Shown piece by piece: positions 1 to 8,483 of a stretch of 64,000 bases of DNA. Source of the stretch: Chrysophaeum taylorii (Eukaryota; Sar; Pelagophyceae; Pelagomonadales; Pelagomonadaceae). The stretch spans positions 62,001 through 126,000 of the forward strand of contig JAQMWT010000311.1 of NCBI GenBank assembly GCA_029834535.1, written 5' to 3'. The notes beneath the pieces were generated by a model, which worked only from the letters and a program-made list of their open reading frames with translations, did not search any database and was not told the DNA's origin. Made by a program: the position numbers and the translations under genes. The first letter of the stretch is position 1; every line of letters starts with the position of its first letter.

Positions 1-787
1 TACTTTTCAGCGTGTCGAAAGTCTCTTCGGGGGCAGTTTTTGCAGTCCAAAGTGTCGGTACCATGGCGCGCAACTCGTCTTTGGTGGGAGGTGCAGTGAC
101 GAGTACTATCTTGTCCTTACGGGCATTCGGGTAATGTTCGTTAGCGTTGTTCGACGCGAATTTGATCGTGCGGCACTCTGCCGTATCCTGGTAGGGTCTC
201 TTTTCGGGCGGGTCTATGAGCACGAAGGCCTCGCGGTCTCTCGCAGCAAATGCATCGTGCCATATATCTGCACGACCGCGCGTCCACACTTCGTATTTGC
301 CCTGGGCACTAGGTTGGAAGAGGATGATCTCTTCGTCCTTGAACCCAACGCGCATCACGGTCTTATTTTGCGCTAGCAGCTCCTGCATGGCAAAAAACAT
401 TGAACCGCGCGTCTTTCCGATGCCAGGGTCGCCCACGACGATGACATGCCTGCGCTTGTAGGTCGCATCGATCGCGTGTCGCGCCGCGGAGCGCTGCTCG
501 ATCCGAGTGATCACGGCATTATTTTTGGACATCTCCGAGTCCTTGTCGATCGCGATCGACGGTTTCTGCACCAGCACACCGTACCCGGCGTGTTGCACTT
601 CGCCGCCGATCTCCGCATCGAAATTTTCCTCCAGCGCGCAGCACATCCCGTGCAGCTCGATAATCTCGGCGGCGAACCGGTCGAGGTCCTCGCGCCGCGT
701 CCACCCCTCCGACTGATGTGGCCTGCGTGCGATGGTAGTGAGCGCAGTTCTGCCATCATCCGATCTTCCCTCGAATGAATAATTCAT
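1..787 (-). CDS. Crinkler/RHS-type P-loop NTPase, copy A (cut by window edge)
   Basis: This frame is open from the ATG at 787 to the window start, about 262 codons, and matches copies B and C along its length. It contains the Walker A motif GDPGIGKT and a Walker B-like strand FVLIDP. These, with the order of later motifs seen in the complete copies, match the NTPase module of Crinkler (CRN) and retrotransposon-hot-spot (RHS) proteins, which are ATPases often fused to nuclease-like C-termini. Copy A is the most diverged. The stretch between the N-terminal helix and Walker A reads DKDSEMSKNNAV where B and C read DYDSVKSKINAV, with no length change. The start is chosen by analogy to copies B and C; an in-frame TAA lies just upstream in copy C. 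Function in this organism is unknown. Confidence 0.75.
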   Translation of the reverse strand, partial: MNYSFEGRSDDGRTALTTIARRPHQSEGWTRREDLDRFAAEIIELHGMCCALEENFDAEIGGEVQHAGYGVLVQKPSIAIDKDSEMSKNNAVITRIEQRSAARHAIDATYKRRHVIVVGDPGIGKTRGSMFFAMQELLAQNKTVMRVGFKDEEIILFQPSAQGKYEVWTRGRADIWHDAFAARDREAFVLIDPPEKRPYQDTAECRTIKFASNNANEHYPNARKDKIVLVTAPPTKDELRAMVPTLWTAKTAPEETFDTLKS

Positions 788-848
788 CCGGGAGAATTAA
801 TTCGAACATACTTTGTTCGCAACAACAACAGGAAGACGTACGACAAAA

Positions 849-1018
849 ACCAATACCACAACAAAACATACGGGACAACTGCGTGGTTCTGATGGAGAGC
901 GAGACAGTGTCGGCGATATTTTGACCACGTATCACCAATACCACAACAAAACATACGGGACAACTGCGTGGTTCTGATGGAGAGCGAGACAGTGTCGGCG
1001 ATATTTTGACCACGTATA
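849..1018. repeat. 85-bp tandem duplication upstream of NTPase copy A
   Basis: The unit beginning ACCAATACCACAACAAAAC at 849 recurs directly at 934 with essentially no change. Copies B and C have one unit only. It lies between the NTPase start codon and the upstream ORF. It breaks the second upstream ORF in copy A, so it is a recent copy-specific duplication. Confidence 0.9.
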
Positions 1019-1393
1019 TCGCGGCGTGCTCTCGCTCTCCAACGATGTGATTTCGACAACCGTGCCGCTCGCGGCGCTCGAGCTTAAGCGCTTCGCTCTC
1101 GCCACGAGCCCCGTGGCTACCACTTGGAACCACGCCGTGACGCGCCACTGCTCCGCACCGTGCTCATCGAACGCGGCCTTCAAGTGTTCAACAGAGCAAG
1201 CGCCAGCGCGTCGAGATTGTCGAGTCGGCCCATTGCGACAAAAGCTCCAGCTTGAAAGTAACGCCCAATAGAGCGGAAACTCGATAGGCTCGACGAGTCG
1301 AGAGTTACTCAGGCGGCGCAATGCGCCGAGCAACCCACAACATCGCGCACACCGATGCGCGAGTACGAGACCCTCGGCGGAACGAGGATTCAA
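932..1393 (-). CDS. Upstream ORF b of NTPase locus, copy A (interrupted)
   Basis: This ORF corresponds to the ORFs at 26105-26614 (copy B) and 41184-41708 (copy C), directly upstream of the NTPase. The shared part includes a segment around EHGAEQWRVTAWFQVVATG and a Ser-rich stretch with TVVEIT. In copy A the 85-bp duplication brings in an early stop. I do not recognise a domain. Its 3' end differs among the copies through small indels, so its downstream part may be untranslated or intronic rather than coding. Confidence 0.3.
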   Translation of the reverse strand: MNPRSAEGLVLAHRCARCCGLLGALRRLSNSRLVEPIEFPLYWALLSSWSFCRNGPTRQSRRAGACSVEHLKAAFDEHGAEQWRVTAWFQVVATGLVARAKRLSSSAASGTVVEITSLESESTPRYTWSKYRRHCLALHQNHAVVPYVLLWYW

Positions 1394-1405
1394 AAAAACG
1401 GTGAG

Positions 1406-1774
1406 CTACAACAACGACAACACAGTGCGCGCACGACACGAGGGGTTCGTCCACACGGAGACGCCGGACACTCACGGCGCGAGGCGGAGCCCCTTCAACG
1501 TGTCCTGGAGCTTAGCGAGACTGGAATCCAGCTTGTCGATGCGCTCGGAGTAGAACTGCTCCTGTTTGGAATTCTTCGCCGCCTCAAACTTGGCTATAAA
1601 CTCCTTAAGCTCCTGCTCCTTCGCATCGATCTCCTCCCGCACTTGCAACTCCTTGCGCTCCTGCTCCTTCGCAAAGATCTCCTCCCGAATTTTTTCGCGA
1701 TCTAAGTCTTTGCCGCCGCTCGTCGAAACAAAGGCCAACTGCCCCCCGCGAAACCCACCCCCCGACGGGAACAC
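1406..1774 (-). CDS. Small coiled-coil ORF a of NTPase locus, copy A, with candidate intron
   Basis: From the ATG at 1774 the frame gives about 100 residues: a Gly-rich start, then a charged coiled coil (IREEIFAKEQERKEL, VREEIDAKEQELKEF). The coding strand is convincing because all three copies keep the frame and the Glu/Lys heptad pattern. The stop TGA falls inside a GTGAGT sequence. A pyrimidine-rich TTGTTGTAG follows about 65 nt later, so positions 1475-1406 look like a 70-nt GT-AG intron. Splicing would extend the protein by roughly 35 residues. Whether it is a separate protein or an N-terminal exon of the NTPase cannot be decided here. Confidence 0.5.
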
Positions 1775-1978
1775 GCGAGTCGTCGCTCTGCAAATCGAGG
1801 CGAGTCTGCGCAGGGCAAAGGGAAGTCAGCACCGCCACGAATCAACGCGCGCCCTACGAGGACGCAACACAGCGGCGGCAACAACGCACCGCGCAGGTGC
1901 CCTCGATGAGGACGATAGCGTGCGATGGACGGAGGCGAAAAAACAGCGACACATCCGTGCTTCCGAAATGGGCAGGTG

Positions 1979-2108
1979 TATTGAGCCTTACCCGCACCCC
2001 TACCACGTCACACGATGTCTAGATACATACTATACTTTTGGCGCTTCAGAAACGTGCATGTATATTGAGCCTTACCCTCACTAGTCCCACGTCACACAAT
2101 GTCTTAGA
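1979..2108 (-). promoter_or_regulatory. Paired direct repeats with ACGT core upstream of copy A
   Basis: Two direct repeats share TATTGAGCCTTACC, then CCACGTCACAC, then ATGTCT(T)AGA, about 80 bp apart. On the coding strand of the NTPase locus the core reads GTGTGACGTGG, an ACGT-core palindrome of the kind bZIP factors bind. The same pair occurs at 27201-27330 and 40470-40599. Position 5' of ORF a suggests promoter elements; this is inference. Confidence 0.35.
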
Positions 2109-2189
2109 TCTGCAGAGAAATCTGATGCCTCTTACACTTATCCGTCCGTCGAGAGCGTGATCTCTTCCTTACCCTTCTTCTTTTTTGCC

Positions 2190-2586
2190 AGATGAGAGCT
2201 ACACTATTATGTGTGCGACACTGGAACATTTCACACCTATCTCTACACGAGGGTTTTCTCTCCGCAATGCGGCTTTCCCTCTCTCCTTCTTCCCTTACCC
2301 TTCCGCCCCTTTTATCTCAGATTATGAAGAACCCAACCTGAAGCTCTTTTCCAACATGGAGTGGGCCTCCAGGTGCGTACCGTCGGGTACGGGGTTTTCT
2401 GTTTAATTTACAGAGACTTCGTTCAACGTTATCAGTGTAAACGCTGCTATGGGACCTAGTGTCCTTAAGGAGCTAGGGCCTAAATCCCTACCTTGTGTAG
2501 TAGCATGTGACAAGCGGAATGGTCAGTACACGCCTAAGACTGCACGCAGTCTCTACCATGTACCCGGAGAGGGTCCAGTCTCTCCA
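2190..2586 (+). repeat. Copia-type LTR (solo) next to NTPase copy A
   Basis: This is about 397 bp, matching the LTRs at 27409-27805, 39993-40389 and 55189-55958. It starts near AGAGCTACACTATTA and ends in TCTCTCCA. No primer-binding site follows; a broken gag-like ORF begins directly, so no complete Copia element is present here. It lies 5' of the NTPase locus in antisense orientation, as in copies B and C. Confidence 0.75.
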
Positions 2587-3883
2587 GGTTGATGAGCTTG
2601 TTCATACGCTCGGAGCTAGACGTATGTTGGCGACCGGCTTGGCTAAGATTGCGAATGGTTTGGAGTTTGCGACGAACTTCACGAAGGAAGACCTTGAAGC
2701 GTTGGTCTGGAGTAGATGGTTTGGGTGGATGAGGTTGCGTTGGGAAGGTGACCTTTCGAAGATGCGGGTGCTCGCGTTTGTCAGGGGTGACAGGAGGAGC
2801 GCGGGGACGGTGCTTGTTCTTCGGTAGGGTGACAGGGGTGGCCTTGGGCTTAGGACTGTCATTGACGTCGTAGTAAGACGGGGAGCGAGGATTAGGCGGC
2901 TTTTTGCCTGGAGGGGGCTTTTTGACGAGCCGCGAAATTTGCTTCTTGCGGTAGGCGTGTAGTTGGTGAATAAGATCATTGTCTTCCTCTTGATCAAGAT
3001 TGGCCTCCGTGAGAAAAACGGCGACGGGGTCGGTGGCTTCAATGGGGTCCGGTGGGGTTTCGTCTTCAGAGGGAGAGGTTTCATCATCGTCTTCGGTGAG
3101 GTGGAGACCATGACGGCGGGGGCGAAAGCGTGGGTTGTCTTTATCCTTTGTTGGCAGACGACCAAAGTCCGTAACAAAGCGCAAAGGCTTGAAGTTAAGA
3201 GTGGGGTGAGGCTTGAGGTGAGCCCAAAAGTGGCGCTCAAACGTTGAAATAACAGTGATGCGGGCGATGAGCTTAGGAAGGTGGTGGATGGCGTCCTTGT
3301 CTTCGTCGAGTAATAGCGAATCGTTGGGAGTGCGCAAACAGTTAGCGAGACGTGCAAAGCCTTTGATGTGTGTTGGGGCGCGGGAGTCAAGCAAGCTTGG
3401 GGGGTACTTGAATCGAAGAACTTGGTGAATTTCTTCGAGGATCTTGTTGTCGGGAAGTTGGAGAGAAGCGTCCGTGGTGATCTGGCGGAGCTGCTGCTGG
3501 ACATGACGCATGTAATCGATGTAGTGAGCTGGTTCATGGATTTCAGGGTTGAACGGCGTGTCCAGAAAGGCATTGTAAACATAATGCGCATGATGGATGT
3601 GGTTCTGGCCCGTATGCTTATCGAGTGCGAGGCGAACTTGCAGCACGAATTCGAGTCCTATTGGGTAGGAGGATCCAAGTGCATCGATTTCGTCGTATGC
3701 TGGGTACTTGACGGAGTCGCTACCGGCATGTAGGAATCGGCGAAATAGGGGGTGTGCGGTCTCGCGGAGATATACGATGAAGTCGGCTTCTTTTCCTTGG
3801 AGATGCGGTTGAGTGATCGGGTATAGCTTGCCTTTGTTATATCGGTCGGGTCCTTGTCTTGGTTCTTGAGTGCTTGGAGCTTT
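2534..3883 (-). pseudogene. Broken gag-like ORF of an unidentified LTR element
   Basis: Two adjoining minus-strand frames, 3658-3883 and 2534-3646, make one protein once a frameshift near 3735-3745 is allowed for. The protein has a helical, capsid-like middle (HYIDYMRHVQQQLRQI), a Pro/Lys/Arg-rich tail (VKKPPPGKKPPN) and no visible zinc knuckle. Its 3' end reads into the copia-type LTR. Its 5' end is cut by the Ty3-A LTR at 3884, so Ty3-A seems to have inserted into it. It resembles a retrotransposon Gag by composition only. Confidence 0.4.
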
Positions 3884-4217
3884 TGTGGCGTAAGGAGGAT
3901 TTTAGGGGCTACCTGGCGTGCCTTCGAATCCTGGCTCGCCGATCGCGTCCGTGCCCTTGGTGGGATGACTGGACGAGGATGGCCGTTCTCCCGCCACGCG
4001 ATCACAAACAACTTCCGTGCCTGGTCCTCTCAACTTGAGGATCGGCTGTTGCTTTATGATCAAGGATAGAAAATCAGAAATCAGGGTGACATGCGTCACG
4101 GAAAAGGGAGATGATGTCATATAGAACACTGACATCATCGGAACGGAGTAGGGTGCCCCTGATAAGGGGGGGCCCTAGAAGAGGGGTAAGCCTTAGGAGG
4201 CGGGAGTTGCCGCCACA
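3884..4217 (-). repeat. 3' LTR of Ty3-A
   Basis: About 334 bp. On the element strand it runs from TGTGGCGGC to GCCACA, giving TG...CA ends. The half nearest 3884 is repeated at 14143-14327. A short purine-rich tract (AGGGGAG) lies just upstream on the element strand, as expected for a polypurine tract. Confidence 0.75.
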
Positions 4218-4257
4218 GGACTCCCCTGGTAAGAATTCGAGCTGCCCCAGCGAGGTG

Positions 4258-4742
4258 CTAGCGCGAGGAGCGCGGCTTCGCCTTACGAGCATCTCGTGAA
4301 CGAATCTTCTGGTAAAGGCGGGTGATGATCGGTTCAGGAACTCGACCACTGCGTAAAGTAAACTTGGTTATCAACACATCAATCTCGTGTGGAGCGAAAT
4401 CCGTGACACAAGGAGTTGTGTTGGAGGAAATTCGGGACTTGTCGGTGAAACTTCGACCTTCAACGTCCTTGAATTCGGGCTTGAGCTTGCGGTGCGAAAG
4501 GTGAGAGGTCGGCTTGAAATAAGCGACATCATCGTTCGGACCCAAATCGGAATATAAATGTAGAGCAACACGATCATTTTGGTAATCGTAAGGCTCGTAA
4601 ACCTCGGCAACATAAATCTTCTTGCGCCAATCAGATCGCTTCCGGTCAGGAATCCGGAAAACAACAAACTTACCGTGCTGATAATCATCACGGAAGGTTT
4701 CTTCGGTTTTGCGGATGGTTTGATCAACGATGGAGGTACCAT
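4258..4742 (-). CDS. Ty3-A Pol C-terminal domain, separated by frameshift
   Basis: This frame continues Pol after a frameshift near 4745. It contains KKIYVAEVYEPYD and RKLKPEFKD, matching RIYVAEVYEDYD and RQLRPEYKD at the Pol end of Ty3-B. The small beta-rich block after integrase could be a chromo- or SH3-barrel-like targeting module, but no chromodomain consensus is clear. It ends at TAG (4258). Confidence 0.6.
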
Positions 4743-6362
4743 CACAGGCGTGATCTGACTTACATGAACACGCCGCTCTTCGGGCGGAGAGTCGAGAGAC
4801 TCAATCCTATAGGTGACCGGGGAGAGGCGTTCCTTGATAATAAACGGCCCTCGCCATTCCGGTCGAAGTTTGTTCTGAAGGAAAGGGATGTAGAGCAAAA
4901 CGTGCGATCCTTCCTTGTATTCAACATCAACATGATCAGCATTGTAAGCCAATCGCTGTTTCTTCAAAGCTTTATCACGAGCTTCGCGGACGATCTTTGT
5001 ATAATATTTCAATCGTTCGCGAGTCTCGGCGACTGCATCAGAGCGAGTCTTCGGCAATAATCGTGTATCAAAATCCATGAGCGTGTAGTCAGTCGGCAGC
5101 ATCGGCTGACGGTTCAGGCGCAGCATAAAGGGAGAAATCTGCGTGCCTGGAATAAACTTGCGGTTGTAGCAAAACGCAATATAATGAGCAAAGTCAGGCC
5201 AATCCGTGATGTTCCGGCCTTGAAGGCAAGCACGGAGGAAGGCCTTGATAAATCGGTTGACACGCTCAGCCGGGTTCGACTGGGCATGATAGGGAATCGT
5301 AGTTCGGTATCGTGTGTTAAAGAGATGGCAAAACTCGCGCTTCAACTTGTTCACGAACTCTTTACCGTTGTCGGTACGAATCATCTGGGGCAAGTAGCCC
5401 TTGAGGAGAATGTTAATGACAAAAGACTCGAGGACAGACTCAGCAGTCTTATCGTTCAAAACACCCAGAATCAAGAAATGCGAGAACGGATCAAAAAATA
5501 CTAGAAGATACGTCTCGGGACCAGCGCTGGGCAAGGGTCCAAATAAATCCATGCAAAGAACAGCACCATCACCATCGTAGACGGGCTGCTGCAAGAGTCC
5601 AGCTCGTTTCGGCTCAGGCGTACGAGCTTTCTGGCAAACTAAGCATTCAGCAATGAAGACTCCAACTTCGTTCGACATGTGAGGCCACCAAAATCGTTCT
5701 TGGATAGCCTGGACGGTACTGTGACGTCCCATATGACCACCGTTAACCGGAGTGTCATGGTAGAGTCGAATAATGCGCTTGCGCAACGTAGCAGGTGCAA
5801 CAATCATCGGGTGCGAATCAGCAGAAATGCGGTAAAGAACATCTTTAACGACTTCGAATCGTTCGTTCGCTCGGGAACGTCGCGGCGCCTGACCTTGGGC
5901 CATTCGGTAGCGAATATCCTCGCAAGTAGCATCAGATTCTTGCTCACGTGCGATCTCAGCGAGCGTCATATTATCGGGTATCTTATCGATATAATCTTTG
6001 TAAGCGGCTGCGTCCTTGAAGATCTGTGGCTCATCGCGCGCACGGTTCTTCCGACGTTGTCTCGTAGCGTGAGACGTAGCCAATTTCATCGGATCCTTTT
6101 CAGGGTCTTCGTCTTCGTCTTCCGGCAGTTTGGTCGCAATAAACGACATTATGAAGTGGCAGCCGGAGACGGGAACTCCTCGGTCATCAACAGGTCGGGG
6201 AAGCTCTTGGAACACTAAATAAGCGTGGTTCAAAGGTTCTCCAAACTCGTCAGTCTCGATGACATGATCTATCGGGTTGCGGGAGAGACAGTCAGGGATA
6301 CTCATTCCCGGTGACTCTCCCGGCTTGTAACCAAGTTCAGGGTCAAAATTGGCGAGGCGCAT
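4371..6362 (-). CDS. Ty3-A integrase
   Basis: The frame opens after a TAG at 6378-6380 and first gives the end of RNase H (PDCLSRNP). The integrase has an HHCC zinc-binding module (GGHMGRHST with a later CLVCQKA). The catalytic core has Asp in CMDLFGPL, Asp in RTDNGKEF and Glu in AERVNRF, the D,D-35-E triad. The usual post-core segment WRGPFIIKERLSP follows. All three catalytic residues are present, so this domain looks capable. The last roughly 120 residues of the frame, below about 4745, are out-of-frame translation. Confidence 0.9.
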   Translation of the reverse strand: MRLANFDPELGYKPGESPGMSIPDCLSRNPIDHVIETDEFGEPLNHAYLVFQELPRPVDDRGVPVSGCHFIMSFIATKLPEDEDEDPEKDPMKLATSHATRQRRKNRARDEPQIFKDAAAYKDYIDKIPDNMTLAEIAREQESDATCEDIRYRMAQGQAPRRSRANERFEVVKDVLYRISADSHPMIVAPATLRKRIIRLYHDTPVNGGHMGRHSTVQAIQERFWWPHMSNEVGVFIAECLVCQKARTPEPKRAGLLQQPVYDGDGAVLCMDLFGPLPSAGPETYLLVFFDPFSHFLILGVLNDKTAESVLESFVINILLKGYLPQMIRTDNGKEFVNKLKREFCHLFNTRYRTTIPYHAQSNPAERVNRFIKAFLRACLQGRNITDWPDFAHYIAFCYNRKFIPGTQISPFMLRLNRQPMLPTDYTLMDFDTRLLPKTRSDAVAETRERLKYYTKIVREARDKALKKQRLAYNADHVDVEYKEGSHVLLYIPFLQNKLRPEWRGPFIIKERLSPVTYRIESLDSPPEERRVHVSQITPVMVPPSLIKPSAKPKKPSVMIISTVSLLFSGFLTGSDLIGARRFMLPRFTSLTITKMIVLLYIYIPIWVRTMMSLISSRPLTFRTASSSPNSRTLKVEVSPTSPEFPPTQLLVSRISLHTRLMC

Positions 6363-6377
6363 CGCCCACCGAGCAAG

Positions 6378-6584
6378 CTACCCAGACGAGTGCGTCGCCT
6401 TACGTAAAAACGTCAAATTTCGGTGATCGGTCTCCAAAACAGTACGGTGTCCTTCGATGTAGGCTCGAAAGTGCTCTAGAGAAAGTATAACTGCCAGCAG
6501 CTCTAGCCGACGGGGCTCGTAATTGCGTATCTCCTTCGGCACAGCTCGGCTCCAATATTCAATCACTCGTTCGTCTCGAGTCAC
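6378..6584 (-). CDS. Ty3-A RNase H segment between two TAG codons
   Basis: A short open stretch in the same frame as its neighbours, carrying the Ty3-type RNase H pattern (ERVIEYWSR, RRLELLAV, LETDHRNLTFL). TAG codons at 6624-6626 and 6378-6380 bound it. In Ty3-B those positions are Tyr (GAYLFQ) and Gln (SGQLARW). So these are in-frame nonsense or readthrough codons rather than true gene ends. Confidence 0.85.
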   Translation of the reverse strand: MTRDERVIEYWSRAVPKEIRNYEPRRLELLAVILSLEHFRAYIEGHRTVLETDHRNLTFLRKATHSSG

Positions 6585-6623
6585 TCTTCCGGCATCGTCC
6601 TTGACTTCGACAATCTGGAAGAG

Positions 6624-8417
6624 CTATGCTCCAAGTCCATCCTTGGAAGCATCGGATCGGATCTGAAAAGGCAGATCATAATCGGGGTGGTAGACTCCAC
6701 GGGAATCAACCAAAGCTCCAATAATCGTATCCCAAGCTTTCCGACACTCGGGCGTCCACTCGAACTTTACACCTTCGAGACATAATCGTCTCAACGGTTC
6801 CACAATCTTCGAGTAGCCCTTCACATATCGCCGGCAATAATTACTCATGCCGATGAAAGAGCGTATCTGGGTCTTCGGGGAAGTATTCGGTAAAGTACCT
6901 GGAATCGGCATCTTCTGCAGTGCTTCCAGCGTCTTCGGATTCGGCTTCAAGCCTTCTGGGGTAGAAATGTGTCCCAGAAATTCTATATCATCCTTGAGAA
7001 GGTGGAACTTCGCGGTTCGACCGCTGTACCCTCTCTGTGCCAAATGACACATCACTTCGATCAAAACTTGTAAATGTCGATGAAGATCGTTGGATCCCAT
7101 CATAATATCGTCAACAAACGCAACCAAGTCTTGATACATCCATTTCGAAAGGTCGCTCGCCATTTGCTTGCAGAAAAGAGCTCCGGCCGTCTTCACACCT
7201 ACAGGTAATCGCAAGAAACTATGAGCGCCAAGTGGGCTAACCATCGTGACAGCGTCCTGCGCTGCCGGATCCAGACGAAGGTTGTATCCCCATCTAATAT
7301 CGATGCATGTCCGCCATCGTCTCATGGCGAGAAAAGCTAAAGCATCATCTTGTCGAATGTTCGGCCAACTGTCATTGACCAATTGATCGTTGAGCTGACG
7401 TAAGTCAACTGCAGCACGTAACGCGTTTGACGTTCCAATCTCAGCTCCTTTCTTCGGAAGCATCAACACAGGAAAGCCCAAAGGTGAGTTGGCCGGACGA
7501 ATGACTCCATCCCGGCACCACTCGCTGATCTGCTTGCGGAGACAATCGAGCTTCGCAGGCGTCAATCGGTAGGGCGTCATCTTAATCGGTCGCGGATTCG
7601 CGTCTTTGAATCGTAGAGACACAGGAGGCGAGTCCACAGGTCTCATAATCGGGTCGAAAAAGGCCCAAGAATATTGCACACAGTGACGGAGCATCAGTTT
7701 CGCCTCGTCATCTAAGTGCGGATTGTCAGGAATTCCCAGCTCCTGCACAACCTTGTCAACTTCTTCCTTCGTATGAATTTTAACTTTCATTGCTTCGTTA
7801 TCCTTGACATGCTCGGGAGTTTGCGGCAGCGGTGCACCCTCAGCATCGCGCGGCGCATCTTTCCATGGCACATCGAACTTTTTCTCGTATTTTAGTTTCA
7901 CTTCCGGGTGGCTTTTGTTGATCCTCTCGCCTTTGACACGAACACTCGGCTCGCTCTTAATCTTCGGTTCCCGATCTCGCTCAGGATCTGGCGGAACGTC
8001 TAAATTTGGTTGTCGGGGGGGGGCAGCAGAAGAAGCATGAGACGTCCCCGGCTCATCTGTTGCAGGCGGAATCAACGGTACCTCTGGAGGTTTCCATTTG
8101 GTGCGATCTTGGAGATCATCCGTCGACACCCATCTTACGACACGTGTGCGCGTGTTTAACAGCGGAACTTGTACGTGACGAAGGGTGGTTTCATCAATTT
8201 GTAAATAATAATCAAACGGTCGGTCTGCAGGACTCAACGCTGACGGCAAAGCTTCGCCGCTCAGGTGAAATTCCTTGGTCACAGAGTTGTGCAGATCGAG
8301 CACTAATAAGGCCATCGTGTCAGGTGGCACGACGGACGCCAAGTGTTTCAACGAGGTCGTCCTGGAGAAGCCGGCCCAATCAAAATCAAGGGGCATAGTC
8401 AGCAACTCCGAAGTCAT
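6624..8417 (-). CDS. Ty3-A methyltransferase C-terminus and reverse transcriptase
   Basis: This is the same frame as the large Gag-Pro-methyltransferase ORF, separated from it by one TAG at 8484-8486. The first residues carry methyltransferase motif IX (KMTSELLTMP) and motif X (LASVVPPDT, where GNAVPP is typical). A charged Pro-rich linker follows. Then come the Ty3-type reverse transcriptase blocks: AAVDLRQLND, DIRWGYN, the active-site pair in AFVDDIM near residue 434, and EFLGH. It ends at RSDASKDGLGA, the start of RNase H. The methionine at 8417 lies inside motif IX, so it is not a plausible natural start. Confidence 0.88.
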   Translation of the reverse strand: MTSELLTMPLDFDWAGFSRTTSLKHLASVVPPDTMALLVLDLHNSVTKEFHLSGEALPSALSPADRPFDYYLQIDETTLRHVQVPLLNTRTRVVRWVSTDDLQDRTKWKPPEVPLIPPATDEPGTSHASSAAPPRQPNLDVPPDPERDREPKIKSEPSVRVKGERINKSHPEVKLKYEKKFDVPWKDAPRDAEGAPLPQTPEHVKDNEAMKVKIHTKEEVDKVVQELGIPDNPHLDDEAKLMLRHCVQYSWAFFDPIMRPVDSPPVSLRFKDANPRPIKMTPYRLTPAKLDCLRKQISEWCRDGVIRPANSPLGFPVLMLPKKGAEIGTSNALRAAVDLRQLNDQLVNDSWPNIRQDDALAFLAMRRWRTCIDIRWGYNLRLDPAAQDAVTMVSPLGAHSFLRLPVGVKTAGALFCKQMASDLSKWMYQDLVAFVDDIMMGSNDLHRHLQVLIEVMCHLAQRGYSGRTAKFHLLKDDIEFLGHISTPEGLKPNPKTLEALQKMPIPGTLPNTSPKTQIRSFIGMSNYCRRYVKGYSKIVEPLRRLCLEGVKFEWTPECRKAWDTIIGALVDSRGVYHPDYDLPFQIRSDASKDGLGA

Positions 8418-8483
8418 TTTCAGATCCAGAGATCTGTAATCGGAACGGTGCGGTCCTACGCGAAGCGGGACACGCGTAACAGT

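Noticed and set aside
2602-3591. 329-codon minus-strand frame within the gag-like pseudogene
   Set aside because: Overlaps the 370-codon frame that continues the upstream piece and has Gag-like helices; this one is a Ser/Thr-rich shadow.
3920-3945. TTCGAATCCTGG in the Ty3-A LTR as a tRNA T-arm or B box
   Set aside because: No acceptor, D-arm or anticodon structure surrounds it, and it lies inside an LTR repeated at 14185.
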